This document shows positions 40,979 to 49,516 of a stretch of DNA of 49,516 nt, one piece after another. A program made the translations under genes and the position numbers. Origin of the DNA: a virus; the IMG/VR virus record IMGVR_UViG_3300027736_001781, positions 1 through 49,516 of that record. One strand, given 5' to 3'. The notes below the pieces were generated by a model that had not been told where the DNA came from, did not search any database, and saw only the letters and a program-made list of their open reading frames with translations. The first letter of the stretch is position 1, and every line of letters starts with the position of its first letter.

Positions 40979-41214
40979 AAATAACGGTAAGTAATCAGTC
41001 TGCAAAAATAGTATCTGTGAATACACAGGGAACTACAGAAGTTATTTCGGCTGGCATTCAAGGTCCTTCTGGACCGAATAATATTAGCACTGCTAACGAT
41101 GTAGATCTTAACACTCTTGAAGACGGGTCAGTATTAGTATACAAAAGTAGTTCTCTAAAATGGAGATCTACTAGACTTCTAGATCAGCAAAATCTAGAGG
41201 GCGGACAATATTAA
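40975..41214 (+). CDS. Small hypothetical structural protein
   Basis: The 79-residue protein, coupled to the gene before it. The N-terminal half is beta-rich (KITVSNQSAKIVSVNTQGTTEVISAGIQG), followed by PSGPNN and TANDVDLNTLEDGSVLVYKSSSLKWRSTRLLDQQNLEGGQY. The DGSVLVYKSSSLKWRST element is typical of phage head/tail-fibre joiner proteins of the type VLVYxxxxxxWxxT. Probably a small adaptor of the neighbouring fibre. Confidence 0.6.
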   Translation: MKITVSNQSAKIVSVNTQGTTEVISAGIQGPSGPNNISTANDVDLNTLEDGSVLVYKSSSLKWRSTRLLDQQNLEGGQY

Positions 41215-41225
41215 AGGAAAAATAA

Positions 41226-43619
41226 ATGGCATCAATTATTAGAATTAAACGTTCTGACACTTCTGGTAATCCATCGACATTAGGACAAGGCGAATTAGCA
41301 TATTCAGCTTTAACTAACAACGATATAAATGGAGGTGATAGACTTTATATTGGTCTTGGCACTGAAACTGCTGGGAATGCTTCAACACATGCGATAATTG
41401 GTGGTAAGTATTTTACTGACTTATTAGATCATACTCGCGGTAATCTACAACCAAGTTCTGCATTAATCACAGATGCAAGCAGCAAGATCGATCAGCTTAA
41501 AGTTGACAATATAGATCTTAATGGTAATACGATTATTACAACTGATACCAATGGTGATCTTAATATCACTCCAAATGGTACTGGTTCTACTCGCATTAAA
41601 AATCTTATAGCTTCTAATGTAACTAATTCAGATCTTACTGTAGGACGAGTTACATTCGCAGGGACTGCAGGTATTCTTGATGATGATTCTAATTTCTTAT
41701 GGGATGATACCAATAAGCAACTTAACATCACTGGTGCTGCAAAGGTCGATAACGTTAAGCTTGATGGCAATGTTATTTCGACTACCAATGATAATGGTAA
41801 CTTAATTCTTCGTCCTCTTCAAACAAATGCAGATACGACAGCTTCTCAAGCCGTTGTTCAAATCGATAACATCAGAGGTTTGGTAATTCCAGTTGGTACG
41901 ACAACCAATCGTCCATCTTCTCCTATACAAGGTTTGATTCGTTATAACACGACTATATCTCAGTTTGAAGGTTATAACGGCACTAGCTACATTTCAATTG
42001 GCGGTGTTCGTGACGTAGATGGTAACACCTACATCATTCCAGAACTTTCTCCAGGTTCTAATGAAAATACGTTGTTCTTCTACACAGATGGTGTAGAAAG
42101 AATGACACTTTCAACTAGTGCGTTAAGTGTTCACACTAGTATTACAACTACGTTCAATGCAACTACCGCATCAACTACTACGACAACTGGTGCCGTTCAA
42201 GTTGTTGGCGGTGTTGGTATTGGCGGACAGCTTAATGTAGGCGGCGCAACTAATAAATTTACCGCAGCTACTGCTTCTACAACATCTGCAACTGGTGCAT
42301 TAGTCGTAACAGGCGGAGTTGGTATTGGTGGTAACTTAAATGTTGCAGGTGATACAACAGTTACCGGTGCGTTTACAGTTGCTTCTGATGGAGCTCCTCG
42401 GGCTGTTAGCATTGAAGCTTCAACCTTAAATCTACAAGCACAACAAAATGCTTCGGTTGGTTTAAGCACAAATAGTGCTACTACATATACTCTTACTCTT
42501 GATGCTCTCAACTCGGGCGTTGGTGGTGCACATCTTGATGTTAACGTTAAATCTGACTTCACTCTTGATGCTACAACTGTAAGTATTGACTCTACAGATT
42601 CTAGCAACTTATCAATGACTTCAAATAGTTCGTCTACTAAGACGTTAACTATTGATGCTACTAACTCTGGTGCCGGTCAAGCTTCTATCGTAATTGGTTC
42701 TGTTGATACGGATATTGTTTCACTTAATGCTAACGCAACTACCGGCGTAGTCGATGTTAACGCAAGTCAGATCACAGTCGATGTACCAAATGTAGACGTT
42801 AATGCTTCTACTGTTGATATTGTTACATCTGGAGGTAGTGATGCTGTAACAGTTACATCTGCTACTAGTAATGTTAATTCAAATACAGTTAACGTAATCG
42901 GTAAGAATGGCACAGCCGATGCAACAGTAAATATCACTGGTATTCTTAATGTAGATAATCTACGTCTTGATGGTAACACCATTTATACAACTGATGGATC
43001 TAATACACTTTACTTAGATCCAGCGCCAATGAACAATAGTGGCGGTGTAGTTGTTATCAAAGGTGACTTACAAGTTGATGGAACAACTACAACAATCAAT
43101 TCTACCCAAGTTACAATCGATGATCCAATCTTTGTTCTAGGTGGAGATACAACACCAGCTGCTGATGATAATCTAGATCGTGGTGTTGAATTCAAATGGC
43201 ACAATGGAACATCTGCTAAGCTTGGCTTCTTTGGTTTTGATGATTCCGAAAATGAATTCATCTTTATTCCAGATGCAACAGATACTGCAACAGTTATCTC
43301 AGGAACAAATGGTAATGCAGCATTTGGTAAATTACGTCTAACAGATTCTACTGCTTCTACTACAACCACAACTGGCGCATTAACTGTTTCAGGTGGAGTA
43401 GGTATTTCTGGTCAGTTAAATGTAGGTGGAGCAACTAATAAATTTACTGCTGCAACTGCTTCTACTTCAACAACTTCTGGTGCATTAGTTGTAGCAGGTG
43501 GAGTTGGTATCGCTGGAACAATGTATATCGGTGATGATATCATTGGTGCAGGCGCAGGAACTCTTGCATCTCCAGGATCAGTAATCGATGGATTCCAAAT
43601 TGACGGCGGAACTTATTGA
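41226..43619 (+). CDS. Tail fibre, long repetitive beta-repeat protein
   Basis: The 797-residue protein. N terminus MASIIRIKRSDTSGNPSTLGQGELAYSALTNNDINGGDRLYIGLG is the typical fibre N-terminal domain of aquatic T4-like phages (virion-attachment part). Then come many TGA-VVGGVGIGGQLNVGGATNKFTAATASTT repeats (at least four), long Asn/Thr/Val-rich DATTVSIDST repeats, and ends GDDIIGAGAGTLASPGSVIDGFQIDGGTY. No S74 domain. The repeated GGVGIGGNLNVAG units look like triple-beta-spiral or beta-helix fibre shaft. A terminator follows at 43644. Confidence 0.85.
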   Translation: MASIIRIKRSDTSGNPSTLGQGELAYSALTNNDINGGDRLYIGLGTETAGNASTHAIIGGKYFTDLLDHTRGNLQPSSALITDASSKIDQLKVDNIDLNGNTIITTDTNGDLNITPNGTGSTRIKNLIASNVTNSDLTVGRVTFAGTAGILDDDSNFLWDDTNKQLNITGAAKVDNVKLDGNVISTTNDNGNLILRPLQTNADTTASQAVVQIDNIRGLVIPVGTTTNRPSSPIQGLIRYNTTISQFEGYNGTSYISIGGVRDVDGNTYIIPELSPGSNENTLFFYTDGVERMTLSTSALSVHTSITTTFNATTASTTTTTGAVQVVGGVGIGGQLNVGGATNKFTAATASTTSATGALVVTGGVGIGGNLNVAGDTTVTGAFTVASDGAPRAVSIEASTLNLQAQQNASVGLSTNSATTYTLTLDALNSGVGGAHLDVNVKSDFTLDATTVSIDSTDSSNLSMTSNSSSTKTLTIDATNSGAGQASIVIGSVDTDIVSLNANATTGVVDVNASQITVDVPNVDVNASTVDIVTSGGSDAVTVTSATSNVNSNTVNVIGKNGTADATVNITGILNVDNLRLDGNTIYTTDGSNTLYLDPAPMNNSGGVVVIKGDLQVDGTTTTINSTQVTIDDPIFVLGGDTTPAADDNLDRGVEFKWHNGTSAKLGFFGFDDSENEFIFIPDATDTATVISGTNGNAAFGKLRLTDSTASTTTTTGALTVSGGVGISGQLNVGGATNKFTAATASTSTTSGALVVAGGVGIAGTMYIGDDIIGAGAGTLASPGSVIDGFQIDGGTY

Positions 43620-43636
43620 TTTGTCCTTAAAATGTT

Positions 43637-43644
43637 AATAAATA
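43637..43644 (+). promoter_or_regulatory. Late-promoter-like motif AATAAATA
   Basis: One base off TATAAATA, directly before the terminator hairpin at 43644-43669. The predicted start (about 43650) is inside the stem, so the new transcript would begin with GGAGAGT-TCTT-ACTCTCC. Confidence 0.4.
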
Positions 43645-43671
43645 AAAGGAGAGTTCTTACTCTCCTTTTTT
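43644..43671 (+). terminator. Rho-independent terminator
   Basis: AAAAGGAGAGT (43644-43654) pairs with ACTCTCCTTTT (43659-43669), loop TCTT, followed by further T residues. It ends the fibre gene at 41226-43619 and separates it from the next fibre, which starts at 43698. Confidence 0.9.
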
Positions 43672-43697
43672 AATTTTGTCCTTATTAGGAACTTGAC

Positions 43698-45902
43698 ATG
43701 TCAAATACGTTACTTCTAAAGAAGTCCTCTGTTGCAGGACGCATCCCTCTCGCCGGCGATCTAGAGTATGGTGAATTAGCATTAAACTATACCGACGGCA
43801 AACTCTATTATAAAACATCAACTAACACCGTTGCTAGTCTCGGCGGTGATACTTATGTACAAATTGATAGAAAATCATATTCAGCAACTGCTGGTCAAAC
43901 GACCTTTTCTGTAACATACGCACTTCCTTACGTTGATGTTTATGTCAACGGCGTGCATATGAGTGATGAAGATTACGCTGCAACAAATGGAACTTCAATT
44001 GTTTTAACTCAAGCATGTTCTGCAGGTGATCAAGTTGATCTAATGGGATTTAGTGGAACTCTAATATCTCCAAGTCAAAAGACAAATGGTGAAGTTCTAG
44101 TTTATAATGGTACTACTAGAGTTTGGGATAACGTTGCTCAATCTACACTTACTGCAGGAAATGCAACTAAATGGGCAACTGCTCGTAATCTTTCTTTAAC
44201 TGGAGATGCTACTGCTACTCTAACCGGTGTTGATGGATCTGCAGCAGTATCGGCGGCACTAACATTAGCAACAGTCAATTCTAATGTAGGTACATTTGGT
44301 TCTACAACTGTAATTCCAATAATTACAGTTAATGCTAAGGGATTAGTTACTGGTGTAACAACTGCAAGTATATCAGGTTCAATTTCGGTTACTGGTGGAG
44401 ATCTAACATTATCTGGTAATACAGGTACAGCAATTACTAATGCAACACTTGCAACAGTCAATTCTAATGTAGGTACATTTGGTTCTTCTACTTCAGTTCC
44501 AGTCGTAACTGTAAACTCCAAAGGTCTTGTTACTAGCGTAACGACTGCTAATATATCTGGCGCTTTAACATTCACCGGTGATGTTACTGGTTCAGGTACA
44601 ACAGGTACTTCAACCGCATTAACAATTTCGCCATTAGCAGTTACAAACTCAATGTTAGCGGGTTCAATTGCTAACGCTAAATTGTCTAATAGCGCAATAA
44701 CAATTGGTTCAACATCAATTGCACTGGGAGCCACGTCAACTACATTGGCAGGTTTAACTTCAGTTACATCAACTGGTTTTACCGGTGCATTAACTGGTAA
44801 TGCTGATACGGCTACTGCATTAGCAACAGCTCGTAACATCCAAGGTGTAAGTTTTGATGGTAGCGCAGCAATTACGGTTGTTACGGCTGGCACTGGTGTT
44901 AGTGTTTCTGGTACAGCTGTTAGCATTGGACAAGCAGTTGGTACTGGTAGCAACGTTACATTTAATGACTTAACTGTTAATGGTAACTTAACAGTCAGTG
45001 GTACAACTACTTCTATTAATACAACTACATTAAATGTAGCTGATTTGAACATCACTGTAGCTAACGGCGCAGCCACAGCGGCAGCAGCTAATGGTGCTGG
45101 TTTAACAGTCAATGGCCCAGTTACTCCTGCTACATTGACTTATACCAGTGCTGATGATCGGTGGAATCTAAATAAGAATCTAAACGTCACTACAGTTTAT
45201 GGCGCGTTAAGCGGTAACGCAAGTACTGCAACTGCTTTAGCAACAGGAAGAACTATCGCTATAACTGGTGACATTGCTTACACAAGCGGAAGTTTTGATG
45301 GCACGGGTAACGTTACTGGCGCTGGTACTTTAGCGACAGTCAATTCTAACGTAGGCTCTTTTGGTTCTGCTAGTGCAGTTCCAGTAATTACGGTTAATGC
45401 TAAAGGATTAGTTACTAGCGTAACTACAACTGCTGTTGCAGGAGTATCTAATGTAACTTATAATACGTCAACCGGCGTTCTTCAAATTGATACTTCTAAT
45501 GGTAGCACCTACACAGTTGATGTTGGTGTAGGAACATCGGATAGTCCTACATTTGCTACTTCAATAACTCTAGACAATTCTAGAATTCAATCAAATACAG
45601 CGACTACAACTGCAACTACTGCTGATCAAGTTTTAGTTTCACTTGCTGGTGCATCATATCGTTCTGCAGAATTTCAAATACAAGCAACAGATGCAACCGG
45701 CAGCAAATATCACACAGCGACTATAAAAGCACTTCATAATGGAACTAGCGCAATTCATACAGAATTTTCTACATTGAATATCGGTGGAGTATGTGCTACA
45801 TTTAATGTAGACTATTCAGGAGGAAATTTAAGATTACTTTGCACTCCTTCATCTGCAAATAGTACAGTCTTTAAAATAACGTCTATAATCGGTAAAGTAT
45901 AA
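43698..45902 (+). CDS. Tail fibre, modular
   Basis: The 734-residue protein. N terminus MSNTLLLKKSSVAGRIPLAGDLEYGELALNYTDGKLYYKTSTNTVASLGGDTYVQIDRKSYSATAGQTTFSVTYALPYVDVYVNGVHMSDEDYAATNGTSIVLTQ is the virion-attachment and beta-sandwich part of many T4-like fibres. The shaft has LATVNSNVGTFGS-type repeats (36-nt exact copies at 44268-44303 and 44451-44486) and GNADTATALATARNIQGVSFDGSAAITV units. A module about 300 nt long (about 44940-45240) is paralogous to about 46380-46645 in the following gene. The C-terminal about 100 residues (SYRSAEFQIQATDATGSKYHTATIKALHNGTSAIHTEFSTLNIGGVCATFNVDYSGG) form a beta-sandwich tip domain. No S74. Confidence 0.85.
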   Translation: MSNTLLLKKSSVAGRIPLAGDLEYGELALNYTDGKLYYKTSTNTVASLGGDTYVQIDRKSYSATAGQTTFSVTYALPYVDVYVNGVHMSDEDYAATNGTSIVLTQACSAGDQVDLMGFSGTLISPSQKTNGEVLVYNGTTRVWDNVAQSTLTAGNATKWATARNLSLTGDATATLTGVDGSAAVSAALTLATVNSNVGTFGSTTVIPIITVNAKGLVTGVTTASISGSISVTGGDLTLSGNTGTAITNATLATVNSNVGTFGSSTSVPVVTVNSKGLVTSVTTANISGALTFTGDVTGSGTTGTSTALTISPLAVTNSMLAGSIANAKLSNSAITIGSTSIALGATSTTLAGLTSVTSTGFTGALTGNADTATALATARNIQGVSFDGSAAITVVTAGTGVSVSGTAVSIGQAVGTGSNVTFNDLTVNGNLTVSGTTTSINTTTLNVADLNITVANGAATAAAANGAGLTVNGPVTPATLTYTSADDRWNLNKNLNVTTVYGALSGNASTATALATGRTIAITGDIAYTSGSFDGTGNVTGAGTLATVNSNVGSFGSASAVPVITVNAKGLVTSVTTTAVAGVSNVTYNTSTGVLQIDTSNGSTYTVDVGVGTSDSPTFATSITLDNSRIQSNTATTTATTADQVLVSLAGASYRSAEFQIQATDATGSKYHTATIKALHNGTSAIHTEFSTLNIGGVCATFNVDYSGGNLRLLCTPSSANSTVFKITSIIGKV
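44268..44486 (+). repeat. 36-nt exact direct repeat in fibre gene
   Basis: 44268-44303 and 44451-44486 are identical; a third, diverged copy starts near 45333. It encodes ATVNSNVGTFGS. Confidence 0.9.
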
Positions 45903-45905
45903 ATA
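45898..45905 (+). promoter_or_regulatory. T4-type late promoter
   Basis: Exact TATAAATA overlapping the end of the preceding fibre gene, 46 nt before the ATG at 45951. Transcription would begin near 45911. A TATAAT at 45911-45916 is also present but lacks a clear -35 partner. Confidence 0.65.
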
Positions 45906-45950
45906 TCTATTATAATCTCATAACAAAAAACATCAGGGGATAGTGAACCT

Positions 45951-48900
45951 ATGTCAAGTACTAAATTCATAGCTCGAAATGGGCTTGCCGTAGGAACATC
46001 TGCAGTTGATGTAGTCGATTCCACCGGCGAACTTCTCATCAATGCACCTACTGCTAGTAAACTTCTAACAGCTCGTACTATCTCTTTAAGTGGAGATGTA
46101 GTAGGAAGCGTTTCATTTGATGGTTCTGGCAATGCAGCTATTGCTACAACTATTCAAGCAGATTCAGTTGCTCTTGGCACTGATACGACTGGCAATTATA
46201 TGCTTAACGTATCTGCAGGAACTGGCGTATCTGTTTCTCATACACAAAGTGAAGGTTCTACTGCAACCGTTTCTATTGGTCAAGCAGTTGGAACTACTGA
46301 TAACGTCACGTTTAATAATGTCACAGTAAGTGGAACTCTCACTTCTGATGATATTACAAGTACTAATATCTCGGTTGCTGGTAACGCAACAATCACTGGC
46401 AATTTAACAGTAAGCGGTACAACAACCACAATCAATTCAACGACAATTGCAATCGCTGATCTTAATTTAGAATTAGCACGAAATGCGGCAACCGCAGCTG
46501 CTGCAAATGGCGCGGGTATTACTGTTACAGGTCCTGCGACTCCAGCAACATTTACATATACTAGTGCAGATGATCGTTGGAATCTAAATAAAAATTTAAA
46601 TGTTAGTACTGTTTATGGCGCATTGAGTGGAAATGCTTCTACTGCAACTACATTACAAACAACACGCGCTATTCAAGGTGTTAACTTTGACGGTAGCGCA
46701 GCAATCACAGTTGTTACGGCCGGCACTGGTATTAGCGTAAGTGGTACAGCAGTTACTAACACAGGTATTTTAAGTATCTCTGGCACAGCACCAGTTAGTG
46801 CAAGTACAGTAAGTGGCGCAACTACAATCAGCATGGCGGCTGCAACAGCTTCCGTCAATGGCTATATGACCAGCACATACGCTTCTAAGTTAGATGGCAT
46901 TGCAACAGGTGCAACTAATGTAACTAACACTAATCAGTTAACAAATGGTGCTGGTTATATTACTGGTTACACTGAGACTGATACGTTAGCAACTGTTACT
47001 GGACGTGGTGCTACGACAAGTTCCACGCTAACTTCCACTACTACTACGCCATTTGCGCTTCAAAGTAATAGTAATACAGGAACGTACACACAAACAGTAA
47101 TATATGCTAATCAAAATAATACGACAGCCAATACTGCTAACGGTGTCTTTATTGAAAGAGGTAGATTAACTGATTCAGCAAGCGGTGAAATTCGTTATCT
47201 TACTATTGGTGCTAGAGGCGGACAGATTCAATGGCAAGTTGATGGTAGTGGAAATACTACACAGACTGGCACAATTGGTGCATCTAATTTCTCTGGTAGT
47301 CATAGTGGAACATCATCTGGTACAAATACTGGTGATAATGCTGGCGTTACATCAGTAAGTGGTACAGCTCCTGTAGTTTCATCTGGTGGTACTACTCCTG
47401 CAATTAGTATGGCTGCTGCGTCGTCTGGTGTAAATGGCTACATGACGGGAACATATGCGACCAAGTTAGACGGCATTGCATCTGGTGCAACCAATGTAAC
47501 AAACAACAATCAGTTAACTAACGGTGCTGGGTATATTACAGGTTATACAGAAGTTGATACGCTAGCGACAGTAACTGGGCGAGGTGCAAGTACAAGCTCA
47601 GCAGTTAGCTTAAATGGATCGGTGCATGCTCCAATCCTTTACTTGTCTAGTCATGGCGACCTAAACCACGTATTAAAGAAAAACAGCGATACATTTAATG
47701 GCAAGTCAAATGGCCAGCAAATGAGGTTTTATAATTATCAAAACTTTTATTCTAGTGAAACAAGTACTTCGGTATTGCACTTAGACTCTAATAGTTTTAT
47801 TGGTATGGGTACCACTAGTCCTTTATCAAAACTTCATATGACTGGTGCCAATTCATACACAGGAGCAGGACTCTTATTAGGTTCTGCTGGAGTAGCAAGC
47901 GGTTATATTTGGACTACAGATAATTTATACATTAAACCGAACACTGCAGCCAACACTGCTAGTGGTGGAGTTTATATACAAAATTTTGCAGGTAGCACAC
48001 AATTCTCGTTTCAATCTTATGATGGCGTAGGGCTTGCATCAGCTTCTTGGCGTGCACCAATCTTCTATGATTCTGATGATACTGGTTACTACGTTGACCC
48101 TAACAGCTACAGTCGTATTAACACTATTGCTATTGGAAACCAGGGAAGTCTAATCGGCGCCAGTAATACGTATGCTGCTAGCCTATACCATAATAGTCGT
48201 TATTTAATGGCATTTAGAAATAGCAGTAGCGGTACCAGTAATTATCCTTGGCTAGCGCATGATAGTTGGAACGGTGATGCTGTTATATTTCACTTTAACG
48301 GTATCGCCGATAGATTTAGATTTAGTAGTGGCGGTATAGGTCAAGCTGATGCTGATTTCCGTGCTCCAATCTTCTATGATTCAAATGATACTAATTATTG
48401 GGTTGATCCCGCCGCAAGTCAGTCTGCAAACTTTGCAGGTCACGTATGGATAGGAAGTACATCATTTGCAAATCCTGGTGGTTGGAATAAAACTCTAACA
48501 CTTGATGGAACTAATCACGCAAGAATTCGCTTAAAGGCGTCTGCATATGGTTCATATAGCGCGAATGAAACTTATATGTGGCTTGATAATACTGGTACAC
48601 CTAATAGTGGTATTGTTGCACCAAACGTTTTCTATCTAAATGCTAGCTATACACAAATGGCTAACAGCGCTCGTGCTCCTATCTTCTATGATTTAGATAA
48701 TACTGGTTATTATGTAGATCCTAACAGCACATCTAATCTTGTAGGACTAACTGTTGCTAATACTATTTCAGCTAATATTTCTGGCAATTCTGCTACAACT
48801 AGCCAATCTACTTTTGGTGATTTATATACTAACGGTTGGTTTCGTAATAATAATTCCAATCAAGGCTTATATAACCAAGTAACAACACAACATTTAAGTT

Positions 48901-49516
48901 CAAACACAAATGGTTGGTGGGATATGTCTAGCACCAATTCTACTAGTGGTATCAGACTTTATACTAGTGGTCACGTGACCACTCTTCGAGGTCACGTTTA
49001 TGCAGACTCTTCAAACCAAATTGGATTCTTAACTAATGATGGTAATTGGGGACTAAGAGTAGATAGCAGTAAAAATGTACAGGTATATGGTACAGACCTT
49101 ACTGTAGGAAATTCTACGTCTTCTAACATTTACATGACGGATACCGATGAAACTACACGTCGCATTCATTGTAACTCTAACCGTATTGGTTTCTTAAATT
49201 CAAGTAATGGCTGGAGTGCATATAGTAGTAACAATGGCGATTGGACAACCGATACTATTGGTTATGCTGGTGCATCGTTTAGAGCACCAATTTATTATGA
49301 TTCTAATAACACTGGTTATTATGTAGACCCAAATAGTACAAGTAGACTTTCAAGTATTGACTTTGGATCTAGTGGTTATTATATTCATTCGGGTGATTGG
49401 GGTATGCGTAACACTACCCCGTACGGCTGGATTCAACTTGGTCCAGCAAACGCTGGGCATGCCCATATTTATACTAGTATGAGCAATTTTTACTTTAATG
49501 CCATGATACAAGTAAA
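45951..49516 (+). CDS. Tail fibre, modular, truncated by window end
   Basis: The frame is open from the ATG at 45951 (MSSTKFIARNGLAVGTSAVDVVDSTG) to the window end (over 1188 residues), with no stop seen. Modules: an attachment domain; a paralogous shaft with VSGTTTTINSTTIAIADLNLELARNAATAAAANGAG and DDRWNLNKNLNVSTVYGALSGNAST; a duplicated block NGYMTSTYASKLDGIATGATNVTNTNQLTNGAGYITGYTETDTLATVTGRGA (about 46850-47020 and 47430-47600); then RAPIFYDSDDTGYYVDPNS repeats (start of each at 48054, 48363, 48675 and 49284). The last type is spaced 103-104 codons, except the last, which is twice that. It is a long receptor-binding fibre or its proximal part. A late promoter lies just upstream. Confidence 0.85.
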   Translation, partial: MSSTKFIARNGLAVGTSAVDVVDSTGELLINAPTASKLLTARTISLSGDVVGSVSFDGSGNAAIATTIQADSVALGTDTTGNYMLNVSAGTGVSVSHTQSEGSTATVSIGQAVGTTDNVTFNNVTVSGTLTSDDITSTNISVAGNATITGNLTVSGTTTTINSTTIAIADLNLELARNAATAAAANGAGITVTGPATPATFTYTSADDRWNLNKNLNVSTVYGALSGNASTATTLQTTRAIQGVNFDGSAAITVVTAGTGISVSGTAVTNTGILSISGTAPVSASTVSGATTISMAAATASVNGYMTSTYASKLDGIATGATNVTNTNQLTNGAGYITGYTETDTLATVTGRGATTSSTLTSTTTTPFALQSNSNTGTYTQTVIYANQNNTTANTANGVFIERGRLTDSASGEIRYLTIGARGGQIQWQVDGSGNTTQTGTIGASNFSGSHSGTSSGTNTGDNAGVTSVSGTAPVVSSGGTTPAISMAAASSGVNGYMTGTYATKLDGIASGATNVTNNNQLTNGAGYITGYTEVDTLATVTGRGASTSSAVSLNGSVHAPILYLSSHGDLNHVLKKNSDTFNGKSNGQQMRFYNYQNFYSSETSTSVLHLDSNSFIGMGTTSPLSKLHMTGANSYTGAGLLLGSAGVASGYIWTTDNLYIKPNTAANTASGGVYIQNFAGSTQFSFQSYDGVGLASASWRAPIFYDSDDTGYYVDPNSYSRINTIAIGNQGSLIGASNTYAASLYHNSRYLMAFRNSSSGTSNYPWLAHDSWNGDAVIFHFNGIADRFRFSSGGIGQADADFRAPIFYDSNDTNYWVDPAASQSANFAGHVWIGSTSFANPGGWNKTLTLDGTNHARIRLKASAYGSYSANETYMWLDNTGTPNSGIVAPNVFYLNASYTQMANSARAPIFYDLDNTGYYVDPNSTSNLVGLTVANTISANISGNSATTSQSTFGDLYTNGWFRNNNSNQGLYNQVTTQHLSSNTNGWWDMSSTNSTSGIRLYTSGHVTTLRGHVYADSSNQIGFLTNDGNWGLRVDSSKNVQVYGTDLTVGNSTSSNIYMTDTDETTRRIHCNSNRIGFLNSSNGWSAYSSNNGDWTTDTIGYAGASFRAPIYYDSNNTGYYVDPNSTSRLSSIDFGSSGYYIHSGDWGMRNTTPYGWIQLGPANAGHAHIYTSMSNFYFNAMIQV

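Noticed and set aside
44138-45112. Long minus-strand open frame of 324 codons inside the modular fibre
   Set aside because: The composition (Val/Pro/Ala repeats) mirrors repetitive fibre DNA read backwards; no start signal or homology. Same for the minus frames at 42197-42607 and 43010-43369.
45911-45916. TATAAT as sigma70 promoter
   Set aside because: No acceptable -35 box 16-18 nt upstream; the overlapping TATAAATA late box at 45898 explains the site better.

Overview
The window is a contiguous piece of an AT-rich, tightly packed genome of a T4-like tailed phage (contractile-tail myovirus). The call rests on recognisable homologues of T4 gp59, gp32, gp26, gp51, gp29, gp16, gp54, gp4, gp48, gp53, gp27, gp5, the PAAR tip, gp25, gp6 and gp8, plus a probable gp33. 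Architecture and sequence character recall the marine and freshwater T4-like phages (cyanophage and HTVC008M/methylophage type) rather than the enterobacterial ones. The host is probably a Gram-negative bacterium: the phage carries an 8-strand-like outer-membrane protein, a signal-peptide protein and a SleB-type endolysin. A betaproteobacterial host would fit the style of the Ala/Lys-rich exported protein, but that is only inference.

Layout. (1) 1-1341: accessory and RNA region. It starts with a tmRNA mRNA-like segment whose tag reads ANDSQFALAA, then a small exported Lys/Ala-rich protein, an outer-membrane beta-barrel protein and a conserved small protein. A covarying hairpin occurs twice here. 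(2) 1352-2867: a SleB endolysin, an overlapping one-TM protein and a ClpP-like serine protease with an intact triad. (3) 2895-6641, + strand: tRNA-Arg(UCT) and a run of small genes leading to gp33-like, gp59 (helicase loader) and gp32 (ssDNA-binding protein), closed by a strong terminator at 6672-6696. Four near-identical sigma70-type promoters (TTTACA-N17-TATAAT type) serve regions 2 and 3; in three cases the start codon lies at or very near the predicted transcription start. (4) 11603-6695, - strand: gp4, an unknown gene, gp54-like, gp16 (small terminase), gp26, an unlisted gp51-like mini-gene, and the gp29 tape measure. The end of gp26 has an 8-T run placed so that a -1 slip would fuse it to the gp51-like frame, the arrangement of lambda-type G/GT tail chaperones. 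(5) 11649-33661, + strand: the baseplate operon gp48-gp53-gp27-gp5-unknown-PAAR-gp25-gp6-gp7-like-small structural-gp8-DUF4815 giant-small coiled coil. Here gp5 carries two wall-cutting domains (GH19-like and M15-like). (6) 33665-49516: a long adhesion locus with a Gly-rich adhesin-like protein, a protein with two PA14-like domains, one fibre with an S74 intramolecular chaperone, two small structural genes and three large modular fibres, the last running off the window.

Regions 4 and 5 diverge from a 45-bp intergenic region holding back-to-back T4-type late promoters (TATAAATA on each strand). The same motif or a one-base variant (AATAAATA) precedes several structural genes, consistent with gp33/gp55-dependent late transcription. 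Limits: no database search was possible, so homologies rest on recognised motifs, length and gene order.
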